64,000 bases of DNA from Nocardioides mangrovi. Lineage in GTDB: Bacteria; Actinomycetota; Actinomycetes; Propionibacteriales; Nocardioidaceae. Position numbers and translations under genes: made by a program. Where the stretch lies: NCBI RefSeq assembly GCF_020073815.1, contig NZ_JAIQZJ010000003.1:310001-374000 (forward strand), given 5' to 3'. The notes under the pieces were generated by a model. That model had not been told where the DNA came from, made no database searches, and worked only from the letters and a program-made list of their open reading frames with translations. Shown here piece after piece: positions 50,301 to 59,259 of the stretch; position 1 is the first letter of the stretch, and every line of letters begins with the position of its first letter.

Positions 50301-51254
50301 CCCGAGGTCGGCAGCGACACCCCCGACCTGAACGACGCCGCCTTCACCGCGGCGGCCGGGCGGTCGACGTACTCCGACGCAAAGGCGTCACCGCACGTCG
50401 ACAACTACACCGACCCGACCTCGGCGTCGGGCAACTGGGAGTTCGGCTACGACTGCCTCGGCTTCCAGGTGCTGTCGATGAGCGGCAACAGCGACGGCCC
50501 GGCCACCTCCGACGGCGACCTCACCGGCTCGGTGAAGTTCACGATGGCCGACGGCTGCGGCGACTTCGACTACGGCTACACGCCGGTGACGGCGCCGGAG
50601 AACACCGCGCCCGTCGCCCGGGCCACCGCCTCCCGGAAGACCGCCACGACCAGCCAGCCGATCACCTTCGACGGCGCCGGCAGCACCGACGCCGAGTCGC
50701 CCGACGACCTCGACTACAGCTGGGACCTCGGCGACGGCGGCTCGACCAAGGACGCCTCCGGACCCGGGGTCCGGCACGAGTTCACCGAGCCCGGCACGTA
50801 CGACGTGACGCTGCTGGTCACCGACCCGGAGGGCCTCACCGACACCGACCACGTCACCGTGACCGTCACCGGCCAGCCCACCGACCCGACACCGACCACG
50901 GTCGCCTGCCAGTCCCACAAGGTCGCGAAGCACGGCAGCTGGCGCACCGTGAAGAGCACGAGAGCACCGGGCGGCAGCTACTGCGACAACCTCGGGAAGG
51001 CGAAGGGCAAGGACAAGCTGACCGTCTCCTTCACCGGCCCGTCGCTCGACCTGCTGGTCGGCCACGGCACCAAGGGCGGCCTGGCCAAGCTCTTCGTCGA
51101 CGGGAAGCAGGCGGGCACCGTCAGCTTCCACGGCAAGCACGCGAAGCCGCACTTCACCTTCCGCCGCAAGCTCACCGGCCTCGGCGCCGGCGCGCACACG
51201 CTGACGCTGATCGTGAAGAAGAAGCAGGCCTACGTCGAGGGGTTCCGCTACTGA
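47337..51254 (+). CDS. Secreted immune inhibitor A-type (M6) metalloprotease with PKD domain
   Basis: About 1305 aa. A signal peptide opens the protein (LPLRPVLAAGITTALTSAVL, cleavage near ATHAA). Ig-like N-terminal modules follow (residues about 40-260). The M6 catalytic domain comes next, with the zinc motif HEYGH at residues 586-590 (VISHEYGHSLGLPDFY) and the Met-turn-like WNLMATDKS. Beta-rich accessory domains follow, then a PKD domain (ITFDGAGSTDAESPDDLDYS and GTYDVTLLVTDPEG) and a ~110-residue C-terminal beta domain. An Asp-rich calcium-like loop (DYDTDKDGVVDFF) precedes the HExxH. It degrades extracellular proteins. ATG 47337 starts the signal peptide; the in-frame ATG at 47283 adds an unrelated leader. 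Confidence 0.92.
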   Translation: MSLPLRPVLAAGITTALTSAVLAAAPATHAASQIATAPTHLQQPALAVAFDGQDATVLRGARFTVAGTVADAQGRGVPADLTLAVSDATGRVLGTQAVTAADDGTFSTSVPGAVSTHLARTTDQLAVRAVDVSYQGDAIDDAGAQAVELAAADAGLTVEDSFVSSVGWVKPGEVYPSRIIVRNSDAAPVTGATVTVTAPTGTRFTGASGPGTHPVTADTITWTIPTVPAATGTTPGTATLVLESTAETTSQEPTVVWRDLSTTATLAAPGVSSTVVSHGPKVIPPSESYDTARYGDRPFPVVPIQYTDRSYLADHSGEALEQKINDPAVAGSTYNLYQEMSLGQLFPHGTVPSAGIATADFDYAPGFPFTTTDPTTVSTCTGVTYADSPVDVEGTALYPERITNGVYNLPGTTAYYGSDGAGSAVVGSLTGVAALMQIDSGCGPTGKIVADAAALADPEIDYSDYDTDKDGVVDFFMGVFAGCGGNGASQLGVCTDDPQDALPYDNIWPHSSSLEYSYSDPVTGLPGFTTDDQLKDLEGRPLWYTDTSYDDMTTTDMGDALKVFVRVGPYNLNPETAIDKASVISHEYGHSLGLPDFYSLGSRETYGDWNLMATDKSQDMDAFSRQELGWVVPEVLQPGTTKTVSDWTDSKQDTGTIHWQRPDGTPYTLKNGADGVVHNSEMYVARLHGRQLLDPAKFDTGDKASKTHAWFSGSGNDFGCAADGGGHNLDVAIPGIADLPAGSTVKLEFTSLFDIEWDYDYGYVLTSTDGGKTFTSHESLRDTPTTSTTNANQNACQGTYSNGITGSSSSYTDPATVQLDRTLGNYPDSSFIADSFDISDLVGADVPVLRFSYSTDPGLARPGWFIDDLKVTATTPSGDQVLLDTDLENDGGPDDPRIFNGGCQADNPGGDCTKGWQFVNAGDEASFDHGYYLEMRDRSGFDLDGHGEIDRDPIGWEPGLYLAYTDEAHGYGNAGTDDPPAQSPLDSTPEVGSDTPDLNDAAFTAAAGRSTYSDAKASPHVDNYTDPTSASGNWEFGYDCLGFQVLSMSGNSDGPATSDGDLTGSVKFTMADGCGDFDYGYTPVTAPENTAPVARATASRKTATTSQPITFDGAGSTDAESPDDLDYSWDLGDGGSTKDASGPGVRHEFTEPGTYDVTLLVTDPEGLTDTDHVTVTVTGQPTDPTPTTVACQSHKVAKHGSWRTVKSTRAPGGSYCDNLGKAKGKDKLTVSFTGPSLDLLVGHGTKGGLAKLFVDGKQAGTVSFHGKHAKPHFTFRRKLTGLGAGAHTLTLIVKKKQAYVEGFRY

Positions 51255-52696
51255 CGCTGGGCCGCCCAGGCGAGGAGGGCGTCCCTGGCGTCCTCCTCGC
51301 TCATCGGCCCGTGCTCCATCCGCAGGTCGAGGAGGTGGGCGTAGGCCTGGCCGACCTCGCGGCCGGGCCCGATCCCGAGGATCTCCATGATCTGGTTGCC
51401 GTCCAGGTCGGGCCGGAGCGAGTCCAGCTCCTCCTGCTCGCGCAGCCGCGCGATGCGCGCCTCGAGGTCGTCGTAGGTGCGCCGCAGTCGGTCGGCCTTG
51501 CGCTGGTTGCGGGTCGTGCAGTCGGCGCGGGTCAGCACGTGCAGCCGCTCGAGCTGGTCGCCGGCGTCGCGCACGTAGCGGCGGACGGCGGAGTCGGTCC
51601 ACTCGCCGGTGCCGTAGCCGTGGAAGCGCAGGTGCAGCTCGACGAGCTTGCTGACCGCGTCAGTGTCGTCGTTGGAGAAGCGCAGCGCCTTCATCCGCTT
51701 GCGGGTCATCTTGGCGCCGACGACGTCGTGGTGGTGGAAGGTCACCGACCCGTCGTCGAGGAAGCGCCGGGTGCGCGGCTTGCCGACGTCGTGCATGAGC
51801 GCCGCGAAGCGGGCCACGAAGTCGGGGACCTCGAGCCGCTCGGCCTCCAGGTCGATCGCCTGCTCCAGCACGGTGAGGGTGTGCTCGTAGACGTCCTTGT
51901 GACGGTGGTGCTCGTCGCGCTCCAGCGCGAGCGCCGGCAGCTCGGGCAGCACCAGCTCGGCGAGCCCGGTGTCGACCAGCAGCCGCAGGCCCAGGCGCGG
52001 GTAGGGCGCGCAGATGAGCTTGACCAGCTCGTCGCGCACCCGCTCCGCGGAGATGATCTCGATCCGGCTCGCCATCGCGGTCATCGCCTCGACCACGGCC
52101 GGGTCCACGGTGAAGCCGAGCTGCGCGGCGAAGCGCGCCGCCCGCATCATCCGCAGCGGGTCGTCGGAGAAGGAGTCCTCAGGCCGGCCGGGGGTGCGCA
52201 GCACCCGGTGGGCGAGGTCCACGACCCCGCCGTACGGGTCCTCGAACTCGCGGCCGGGCACCCGCACCGCCATCGCGTTGACGGTGAAGTCACGACGTCC
52301 GAGATCGCCCGCGAGGGTGTCGCCGAAGTCGACGTCCGGCTTGCGGGAGTCCGGGTCGTAGGACTCCGAGCGGTACGTCGTGATCTCGACCTGCCAGTCG
52401 CCCTTGCGGCAGCCGATCGTCCCGAACGCGCGCCCGACGTCCCAGACCGCGTCGGCCCAGCCCTTGAGCATCGCCTCGGTCTCCTCGGGGCGCGCGGAGG
52501 TCGTGAAGTCGAGGTCGTTGTGCTGCCGACCGAGCATCGCGTCGCGCACCGGACCGCCCACCAGCGCGAGCTCGTGGCCGCCGTCGGTGAAGCGCCGGCC
52601 GAGCTCGTCGATCACCGGGGCGATCCGGTCGAGCTCCTCGGCGACGTGGCGCTGGACGTCCGCGATCTGCAGCGGCGGGGGTGGGGCTTCGGGCAC
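51248..52696 (-). CDS. cca: CCA tRNA nucleotidyltransferase
   Basis: A 482-aa class II nucleotidyltransferase. The head domain has LVGGPVRDAMLGRQHNDLDF with the catalytic DxD. RRDFTVNAMAV and RMMRAARFAAQLGF are the neck motifs. An HD domain (FAALMHDVGKPRTRRF) adds phosphohydrolase-like activity, as in other actinobacteria. The enzyme builds or repairs the 3' CCA of tRNAs. GTG 52696 is chosen; a -10-like TAAACT lies 8 nt upstream. It is divergent from the DUF6049 gene and overlaps the end of the M6 protease gene by 7 nt. Confidence 0.94.
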   Translation of the reverse strand: MPEAPPPPLQIADVQRHVAEELDRIAPVIDELGRRFTDGGHELALVGGPVRDAMLGRQHNDLDFTTSARPEETEAMLKGWADAVWDVGRAFGTIGCRKGDWQVEITTYRSESYDPDSRKPDVDFGDTLAGDLGRRDFTVNAMAVRVPGREFEDPYGGVVDLAHRVLRTPGRPEDSFSDDPLRMMRAARFAAQLGFTVDPAVVEAMTAMASRIEIISAERVRDELVKLICAPYPRLGLRLLVDTGLAELVLPELPALALERDEHHRHKDVYEHTLTVLEQAIDLEAERLEVPDFVARFAALMHDVGKPRTRRFLDDGSVTFHHHDVVGAKMTRKRMKALRFSNDDTDAVSKLVELHLRFHGYGTGEWTDSAVRRYVRDAGDQLERLHVLTRADCTTRNQRKADRLRRTYDDLEARIARLREQEELDSLRPDLDGNQIMEILGIGPGREVGQAYAHLLDLRMEHGPMSEEDARDALLAWAAQRQ

Positions 52697-52754
52697 GGGC
52701 CAGCAGTTTAGTAGCGCGACGGCACGGGGCCCGATTCCGCACAGCCCGCCCCAG

Positions 52755-52760
52755 TAGAGT
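52755..52760 (+). promoter_or_regulatory. Putative -10 element of the DUF6049-murJ operon
   Basis: TAGAGT ends exactly 6 nt before GTG 52767, with no Shine-Dalgarno. It lies in the 70-nt divergent gap with cca and probably drives the DUF6049-murJ-pseudokinase-sigM genes. Confidence 0.5.
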
Positions 52761-52766
52761 CGCGGA

Positions 52767-54938
52767 GTGCTCCGCCCTCTGTCGCTGCTGCCTGCCCTCG
52801 TGGCGGCGGTCGCGCTGGGGACGGCCGCGCTGGTCGGAGTCACCCCGCCCACCCCCGCGGACGCAGCCGCGCCGCGGGCCTCACGCGCCGCCGACCAGGA
52901 GCCGCTGGGGGTCAGCATCGACACCCTCGCCCCCTCGGTCCTGCCGAAGAAGGGCAAGGTCCGGATCACCGGCGAGATCACCAACAACGACGACCAGACG
53001 TGGACCACGATCAACGTCTACCCGTTCGTCTCCGACACCCCGATGACCTCCGCCGCCGAGCTCGCCGCGGCCGCCGAGGTGGACCCCGAGCAGCAGGTCG
53101 GACTGCGGATCAGCAAGCCGGGCGGGCTGCCGTACGACACCATCGACGAGCTCGCCCCGGGCGACACCGTCCCCTACTCGATCGCGGTGCCGCGCAGCCA
53201 GATCGGCGTCAGTGCCGAGGGCGTCTACTGGTTCGGCGTGCACGCGCTCGGCCAGGACGACGCCGGCCGCGACACGATCGCCGACGGACGGGCCCGCACG
53301 TTCATGCCGCTGGTGGGCAACACCCAGAAGACGGTCGACACCGCCCTCGTCCTGCCCGTCCGGCGGGCGATCCGCCACGAGTCCGACGGCAGCATCGCCG
53401 AGGTGTCCGGCTGGGCGCACAGCCTCGACCGCGGCGGCCAGCTCAGCAGCATCGTCGAGTTCGGCACGGCGGCCGGCGACCGGCCGATCACCTGGCTGCT
53501 GGACCCCGCCGTACCCGACGCCGTCCGCGCGCTGACCGCCGGCAACCCGGCCCGCTCGCTCGACCCCACCGTCGACGCGAACGGCGACGGTGACAGCGGC
53601 AGCGGCGACGAGAGCGAGGACCCGAGCGACGGGTCGAGCGACGACGCCTCCGCCTCGCCCAGCCCGAGCGAGGGCGCCACCGACCTCGGCGACGTCGACC
53701 CGGCCGAGGAGGAGGCCGCCACCGCGGGGTCGGCCTGGCTCGAGCGGCTGCACTCCGGGCTCGAGGGCTCGGAGATCCTCGCCCTGCCGTACGGCGACGT
53801 CGACGTCGCCGGCGCGGCGACCCACTCCCCGCGCACCTACCGCACGGCCCGGGACCGTTCCGGCACCACCCTGTCCCCATGGGGCCTGCCGATGGCGCCC
53901 GCGGTCTCGTCCCCGACCGGCTACCTCAGCGCCGACGGCCTGCGGATGATCGACCCGGACACGACCGCCGTGGTCACCGACCGGATGTTCCGCGGCTCGG
54001 CCTCGACGGTGACCCGCTCCGCGGGTCGCACCATGGTGGTCGCGTCGTCGGCGGCGATCAGCGGCGGCCCCGGCCCCGACGACCGCCTCGCGCCGACCGC
54101 GATCCGGCAGCGCCTGCTCAGCGAGGCCGCCGTACGCCTGCTGACGTCGCGCAAGCCGCTGGTGGTCGTCTTCCCCAGCAGCTTCAAGACCAGCTCGCCG
54201 ACCGACTTCTGGGCCGGCCTCGACGTACCGTGGCTGCACCTGACCACGGTCGACTCGATCTCCCAGCGGCCCGGCCGCACGATCGACGTCAGCCAGCTGC
54301 ACTACCCCGAGAACCAGTCACGCCTGGAGCTCGACGCCGGCGACTTCCAGGCCTCGACCGAGCTCGCTCGCAGCGGCGAGACCCTCCAGAACCTGCTCAC
54401 CCTCAACGACCAGGTCGCCTCGGCCGTCCGCGACGAGTCGCTCACCGACGTGTCCTACACCTCGCGGCTGCGGCCCTACGCCGCGCGCAGCTCGGCGATC
54501 CAGTCGCGCGCCTGGATCCAGGAGCGCCTCCAGTCGGTGCACGTCGACGCCCCGAAGGCGGTCATCCTCTCCAGCGGCAGCGGCCGCTTCTCGGCCACGC
54601 TGACCAACGACCTCGACCAACCGGTGACCGTCCGCCTCGACGCCCTCGCCGAACCTCCGTTGCGGGTCTCGGTCCCGAGCGACCCCGTCGAGATCGGGGC
54701 CGGCCAGCGCACCAGCGTGCTGCTCAACGCGTCCTCCTCGGCGATCGGCATCCGCAACGTCACGCTGCTGCTGACCGACTCCGACGGCACCAACCTCAAC
54801 TCCTACGACGACCTGCCGATCCGGTCCAACCGGGTCAGCAACGTGATCTGGCTGATCCTCGGCACCGGCATCGCCCTCCTCTTCGGCGCGATCCTGGTGC
54901 GGCTGGTGCGCCGGGTCCGGACGGCGAGGCGGGCATGA
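52767..54938 (+). CDS. DUF6049-type secreted, C-terminally anchored protein
   Basis: A 723-aa protein with an N-terminal signal peptide (LLPALVAAVALGTAALVGVT). A large extracytoplasmic region follows, including Ig-like parts (KVRITGEITNNDDQTWTTIN) and an Asp/Ser-rich linker near residues 270-310. A C-terminal membrane helix ends it (VIWLILGTGIALLFGAILVR) with a basic cytoplasmic tail. Proteins of this layout directly precede murJ across actinobacteria, and the stop here overlaps the murJ start (ATGA). A role with MurJ in envelope assembly is inferred from this conserved linkage; no enzymatic motif is visible. Confidence 0.82.
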   Translation: MLRPLSLLPALVAAVALGTAALVGVTPPTPADAAAPRASRAADQEPLGVSIDTLAPSVLPKKGKVRITGEITNNDDQTWTTINVYPFVSDTPMTSAAELAAAAEVDPEQQVGLRISKPGGLPYDTIDELAPGDTVPYSIAVPRSQIGVSAEGVYWFGVHALGQDDAGRDTIADGRARTFMPLVGNTQKTVDTALVLPVRRAIRHESDGSIAEVSGWAHSLDRGGQLSSIVEFGTAAGDRPITWLLDPAVPDAVRALTAGNPARSLDPTVDANGDGDSGSGDESEDPSDGSSDDASASPSPSEGATDLGDVDPAEEEAATAGSAWLERLHSGLEGSEILALPYGDVDVAGAATHSPRTYRTARDRSGTTLSPWGLPMAPAVSSPTGYLSADGLRMIDPDTTAVVTDRMFRGSASTVTRSAGRTMVVASSAAISGGPGPDDRLAPTAIRQRLLSEAAVRLLTSRKPLVVVFPSSFKTSSPTDFWAGLDVPWLHLTTVDSISQRPGRTIDVSQLHYPENQSRLELDAGDFQASTELARSGETLQNLLTLNDQVASAVRDESLTDVSYTSRLRPYAARSSAIQSRAWIQERLQSVHVDAPKAVILSSGSGRFSATLTNDLDQPVTVRLDALAEPPLRVSVPSDPVEIGAGQRTSVLLNASSSAIGIRNVTLLLTDSDGTNLNSYDDLPIRSNRVSNVIWLILGTGIALLFGAILVRLVRRVRTARRA

Positions 54939-56617
54939 CCACGGACGCCCCCGCGGGGAACGCGGGGAACGCCGGGAACGACCGGGTCCTCGCCAACACC
55001 GCCGTCATGGCGGTCGGCACGGTCTTCTCGCGACTCAGCGGCTTCGTCCGCTCGGCGCTCCTGGCCGCCGCGCTCGGCGCCTCGCTCCACGCCGACCTGT
55101 TCAACGTCGCCAACACGATCCCGAACATGCTCTACATCCTGCTGGCCGGCGGCGTGGTCAACGCCGTCCTGGTGCCGCAGCTGGTGCGGTCGGCCAAGCG
55201 CGACGCCGACGGCGGCGAGGCCTACACCAGCCGGATCATCACGCTCGCCGTGCTCTTCCTCGGCAGCGTCACGGTGCTGCTGGTCGTCGCGGCGCCGTGG
55301 GTGATGGACCTCTTCCTGAGCAGCAAGTACGACGACCCGAACCTCGCCGACCAGCGCGACTCGATCATCGACTTCGCGCGGTTCTGCCTGCCGCAGGTCT
55401 TCTTCTACGGCATGTTCGTGCTGGTCGGGCAGATCCTCAACGCCCGCAACCGCTTCGGCCCGATGATGTGGGCGCCGATCGCCAACAACGTCATCTCCGT
55501 CGGCGTGCTGGTGATCTACCTCGTCGTCTTCGGTCCGGCGAAGGGCGCCGAGCTGACGGGCCCGTTCACGTCCGGCCAGGAGCTCCTGCTCGGCCTCGGC
55601 GCGACCGCCGGCATCGTCGCGCAGTTCGTGATCCTGGTGCCCTACCTGAGCGCGTCCGGCTACCGCTACCGGCCGCGCTTCGACTTCCGGCACACGGGGC
55701 TCGCCCACACGCTGCGGCTCGGCGTCTGGACCGTCCTCTTCGTCGTGGTGAACCAGGTCGCCTACACCGTGGTGGTCCGCCTGGCGACGACCGGCACGGC
55801 CTCGGGCGGGGACGGCACCGGCTACACGGTCTACTCGCAGGCCTTCCTCATCATCATGGTCCCCCACTCGGTGATCACGGTGTCGCTGGCGACCGCGATC
55901 CTGCCGCGGCTCTCGCGGCGGGCCGAGCGCGGGGACCTCGACGGCGTGAGCCTGTCGCTGTCGGAGACCCTCCGCAGCGCCCTCGCGGTCGTCGTTCCGG
56001 TGGCCCTCCTGCTGCCGTTCGTCGCGATGGACGCCTCGCACCTGATCTGGGGCTGGGGCGCGGCGAAGAACGACTTCGACGCCTACGCGCCGACGCTCGC
56101 GCTCTTCGGCGTCGGTCTGGTCTTCTTCACCGTCCACTACCTGATGCTGCGCGGCTTCTACTCCCTCGAGCGCACCCGCACGGTCTTCTGGATCCAGTGC
56201 GCCGTGGCCGCCACCAACATCGTCGCCGCCCTCCTGATCGTCCACCACGTCGACGCCGCGGACACCGCACCGGCCCTGGTGATCGCCTACACGGCGTCGT
56301 ACCTCGTCGGCGCCGCGATCTCCTACGGCGTGCTCCGCGGCGCCCTCGGCGGCCTCCGCACCCCGCGGCTGGTCCGGTTCGTGGTCCGGCTGCTGGTCGC
56401 CGGCGCGGTCGCGACCGGCGCGGTCGCCCTGGCGACGACCGCGATCGGCACCCCGAGCGTGGACGACGCGCTCTGGCTGGCCCTCGTCCGCCTCGCCGTC
56501 GCGGGTCTCGTCGAGCTGGTCGTGCTGGTGGCGATGGCCCGGGTGCTGCGGATCCGTGAGGTGACCTCGATGGTCGAGGCCTTCACACGCCGCCTCCCGG
56601 TCCTCTCCCGACCCTGA
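54935..56617 (+). CDS. murJ: Lipid II flippase MurJ (MviN)
   Basis: A 560-aa MOP-superfamily transporter with about 14 membrane helices. The family signature is clear: MAVGTVFSRLSGFVRSALLA, NVANTIPNMLYILLAGGVVN, QILNARNRFGPMMWAPIANN and VPHSVITVSLATAILPRLSR. MurJ moves lipid II across the membrane for peptidoglycan synthesis. It overlaps DUF6049 by 4 nt. Unlike Mycobacterium tuberculosis Rv3910, the pseudokinase part is not fused but encoded separately 51 nt downstream. Confidence 0.95.
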   Translation: MTTDAPAGNAGNAGNDRVLANTAVMAVGTVFSRLSGFVRSALLAAALGASLHADLFNVANTIPNMLYILLAGGVVNAVLVPQLVRSAKRDADGGEAYTSRIITLAVLFLGSVTVLLVVAAPWVMDLFLSSKYDDPNLADQRDSIIDFARFCLPQVFFYGMFVLVGQILNARNRFGPMMWAPIANNVISVGVLVIYLVVFGPAKGAELTGPFTSGQELLLGLGATAGIVAQFVILVPYLSASGYRYRPRFDFRHTGLAHTLRLGVWTVLFVVVNQVAYTVVVRLATTGTASGGDGTGYTVYSQAFLIIMVPHSVITVSLATAILPRLSRRAERGDLDGVSLSLSETLRSALAVVVPVALLLPFVAMDASHLIWGWGAAKNDFDAYAPTLALFGVGLVFFTVHYLMLRGFYSLERTRTVFWIQCAVAATNIVAALLIVHHVDAADTAPALVIAYTASYLVGAAISYGVLRGALGGLRTPRLVRFVVRLLVAGAVATGAVALATTAIGTPSVDDALWLALVRLAVAGLVELVVLVAMARVLRIREVTSMVEAFTRRLPVLSRP

Positions 56618-56668
56618 CCACGGCCCTACGATGGCCCCGGGACCACCGGAGTCGACGAGGGGAGCTGC

Positions 56669-58528
56669 GTGCCGAGCGCCATCCGGCCTGGCGACGTGCT
56701 CGCCGGACGGTACCGACTGGTCGACCTGCTCACCGAGAGCGGGAACGGCCGGTTCTGGCGAGCCCACGACCGGGTCCTCGAGCGGCACGTCGCCCTGCAC
56801 GTCATCGCCGAGGACGACGAGCGCGCGGAGGCGCTGCTCGAGGCGGCCCGGCGGTCGGCCACCGTCCCGGACCGCCGGCTGCTGCGCGTGCTCGACGCCG
56901 ACCGCGCCGACGGGCTCTGCTTCGTGGTCAACGAGTGGGGTGCGGGCGACTCGCTCGACATCATGCTCGCCGACGGCGCGCTCGACCCGCGCCGGGCCGC
57001 CTGGATCGTCTCGGAGGTCGCGGCCACCATCGCCGTCGGTCACGAGGCGGGCATCGCCCACGGCCGGCTGGTCCCCGAGAACGTCCTGGTCGACCACACC
57101 GGCGGGGTCCGGATCATCGGCTTCGCGGTCGACGCCGCCCTGCACGGCCTGCCGCCGGGGCGGGTCTCCACCGACGTCGCCGACCTCGGCGGGCTGCTCT
57201 ACAGCGCGCTGACCGGCAAGTGGCCGGGCCGCTCGGAGTCCGCCGTACCCGCCGCACCGCAGGACGGCGGCCGCGTGCTGCGCCCCCGCCAGGTGCGGGC
57301 GGGCATCCCGCGCCCGCTCGACGCGCTGTGCGACGAGGTGGTCAACCCCTACGCCAGCGGCACCCGGCTGCGCGAGGTCCACGACGTGGCCACCGCCCAG
57401 GGCATCTGCGACTACCTGTGCGCCTTCGTCGGCGACCCGACCGGGCTGGCCGCCGCCGAGGCCGCCGCCGGGCACCGTGGCACCGAGACCGTGAGCCTGC
57501 CCGCGATGACCGACCCGCCGGTGCGTGCCGCCGTACCCGAGCCCGACCCGGACCCCGACCCCGAGCCGCAGCCGGAGCCGCATCAGGAGCCGCATCAGGA
57601 GCCGCAGCCGGAGCCCACGTCCACGGAGCTGCCCACCGAGGCCGGCCTGCCGATCTTCGACGACGACAACGACGACGTGTCGTGGCTGACCGCTCCCGGC
57701 GAGCCTCCGCCGCCGCCGCCCCCCTTCGAGGACCCGCCCGAGCGCCCGCTGTTCGCGCCCGCGCCCAGCGACGGCGGCCCGGCCCGCACGCCCCGCCACC
57801 CGCGGCCGGTGGCCGCCGGCCGCGACGAGTACTGGCCGTGGGCGGACACCGGGGCCGGCGGCACGGGCACCGGGGTCCGGGTGTTCGACGAGGACGACGA
57901 GCCCGAGCCGGTCCCGGGGCGCAGCTCGCTGCGGGTCGCGGGCGCGATCCTCGCCTGCCTGCTCCTGCTGGTGGCCGTGGTGGTGGCCTTCAACCTCGGC
58001 CGGGGCCGCGGCCCGCTCGGCACCAAGTCCGACGACGACCCGTCGTCCTCCCCCACCGGCCGGACGCCGACGACGGCCGCCGCCGGTCCGATCAGCGGCG
58101 TCACCGCCACGGACCTCGATCCCCAGGGCGACCCGCCCGAGGAGAACCCCGAGCTCGCCGGACTCGCCGTCGACGGCAAGCCGGCGACCGCGTGGCGCAC
58201 CAACACCTACACGCAGAACTTCGGCCCGGGCGGCCTCAAGACCGGCGTCGGCCTGGTCCTCGACCTGCACGGCACCCACACCGTCCGCAGCGTCGACGTG
58301 ACGGTGATCGGCTCGCCGACGGCGTTCTCGATCTACGTCACCGACGAGCAGCCCGCCGATGTCGCCGGTCTCACCCCGGCCGCGCAGGCGACGGCCTCCG
58401 AGCCCCGCACGACCGTCGACCTCGACGACGCTCCCGAGGGCCGCTACGTCGTGATCTGGCTGACCAGCCTCCCGCAGGTGCCCGGCGGCTTCCGGGGCCA
58501 GATCGCCGACGTCACGGTCGACGGATGA
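56669..58528 (+). CDS. Membrane-anchored pseudokinase with extracellular discoidin-like domain
   Basis: A 619-aa protein. Residues 8-260 have a kinase fold but lack catalytic residues. The beta3 Lys is replaced by His (HVALHVIAED), HRD is replaced by AHGRLVPENVLV, and DFG by IIGFAVD. A long Pro/Glu/Asp-rich linker follows, then one membrane helix (VAGAILACLLLLVAVVVAFN) and an extracytoplasmic discoidin-like domain (PATAWRTNTYTQNFGPGG, then GVGLVLDLHGTHTVRSVDVT). It corresponds to the C-terminal half of mycobacterial MviN, whose pseudokinase recruits an FHA protein when phosphorylated. GTG 56669 has GAGGGGAG upstream. It probably regulates MurJ. Confidence 0.88.
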   Translation: MPSAIRPGDVLAGRYRLVDLLTESGNGRFWRAHDRVLERHVALHVIAEDDERAEALLEAARRSATVPDRRLLRVLDADRADGLCFVVNEWGAGDSLDIMLADGALDPRRAAWIVSEVAATIAVGHEAGIAHGRLVPENVLVDHTGGVRIIGFAVDAALHGLPPGRVSTDVADLGGLLYSALTGKWPGRSESAVPAAPQDGGRVLRPRQVRAGIPRPLDALCDEVVNPYASGTRLREVHDVATAQGICDYLCAFVGDPTGLAAAEAAAGHRGTETVSLPAMTDPPVRAAVPEPDPDPDPEPQPEPHQEPHQEPQPEPTSTELPTEAGLPIFDDDNDDVSWLTAPGEPPPPPPPFEDPPERPLFAPAPSDGGPARTPRHPRPVAAGRDEYWPWADTGAGGTGTGVRVFDEDDEPEPVPGRSSLRVAGAILACLLLLVAVVVAFNLGRGRGPLGTKSDDDPSSSPTGRTPTTAAAGPISGVTATDLDPQGDPPEENPELAGLAVDGKPATAWRTNTYTQNFGPGGLKTGVGLVLDLHGTHTVRSVDVTVIGSPTAFSIYVTDEQPADVAGLTPAAQATASEPRTTVDLDDAPEGRYVVIWLTSLPQVPGGFRGQIADVTVDG

Positions 58529-59214
58529 GCGCCGCGGCCACCGACCCGCGCGACGACCACGACCTCCTGCGCGCCCACGTCGAGGGCGACCCGGACGCCT
58601 ACGCCGAGCTGGTCCGCCGGCACCGCGACCGGCTCTGGGCGGTCGCCCTGCGCACGATGGGCAACCGCGAGGACGCCGCCGACGGGCTCCAGGACGGCCT
58701 GGTCGCCGGCTACCGACGCGCGGCCACCTTCCGCGGGGACGCCGCGGTCAGCACCTGGCTCCACCGGGTGGTCGTCAACGCCTGCCTCGACCGGCTCCGC
58801 GCGGCGAAGGTGCGCCGGACCGACCCGCTCCCCGACGACCTCGAGGACCACGCCGAGCGCGGGTCCCTGGTGTCCGCGGCCCCGACCGAGGGCGACCCCG
58901 CCGAGGCATCGGTCCGCGCGGAGCGGCGTACGGCGGTCCTCGCCGCGCTCCGCCGGCTCCCCGAGGACCAGCGCGCCGCCCTGGTCCTCGTCGACATGGA
59001 GGGCTACCCCGTCGCCGAGGCCGCCGCGATCCTCGACTGCGCCGTCGGCACCGTGAAGTCGCGCTGCTCCCGCGGCCGCAGCCGGCTCGCGGAGCTGCTC
59101 CGACCCCTTCTCGACGCCGCCGGTGAGCAGGCCCACACGCCGACGGGGAACCCGCCACCGGCGCGGTCCGTCGAATCACCGGACGCACCACGCGGACCCC
59201 CGACCGCCGGCTGA
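58525..59214 (+). CDS. sigM: ECF RNA polymerase sigma factor SigM
   Basis: A 229-aa ECF sigma factor. Region 2 is HVEGDPDAYAELVRRHRDRL and MGNREDAADGLQDGLVAGYR. Region 4 is LRRLPEDQRAALVLVDMEGY and AEAAAILDCAVGTVKSRCSR. A ~35-residue Pro-rich tail follows. The ATG overlaps the pseudokinase stop (ATGA). Position between the murJ module and trxBA matches SigM of mycobacteria and streptomycetes. The next gene is a likely membrane anti-sigma factor. Confidence 0.92.
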   Translation: MSAAATDPRDDHDLLRAHVEGDPDAYAELVRRHRDRLWAVALRTMGNREDAADGLQDGLVAGYRRAATFRGDAAVSTWLHRVVVNACLDRLRAAKVRRTDPLPDDLEDHAERGSLVSAAPTEGDPAEASVRAERRTAVLAALRRLPEDQRAALVLVDMEGYPVAEAAAILDCAVGTVKSRCSRGRSRLAELLRPLLDAAGEQAHTPTGNPPPARSVESPDAPRGPPTAG

Positions 59215-59259
59215 GCGCCGTCCGCGCCGCATCGCCCCGCCCCGACGACCTCCGAGGAG

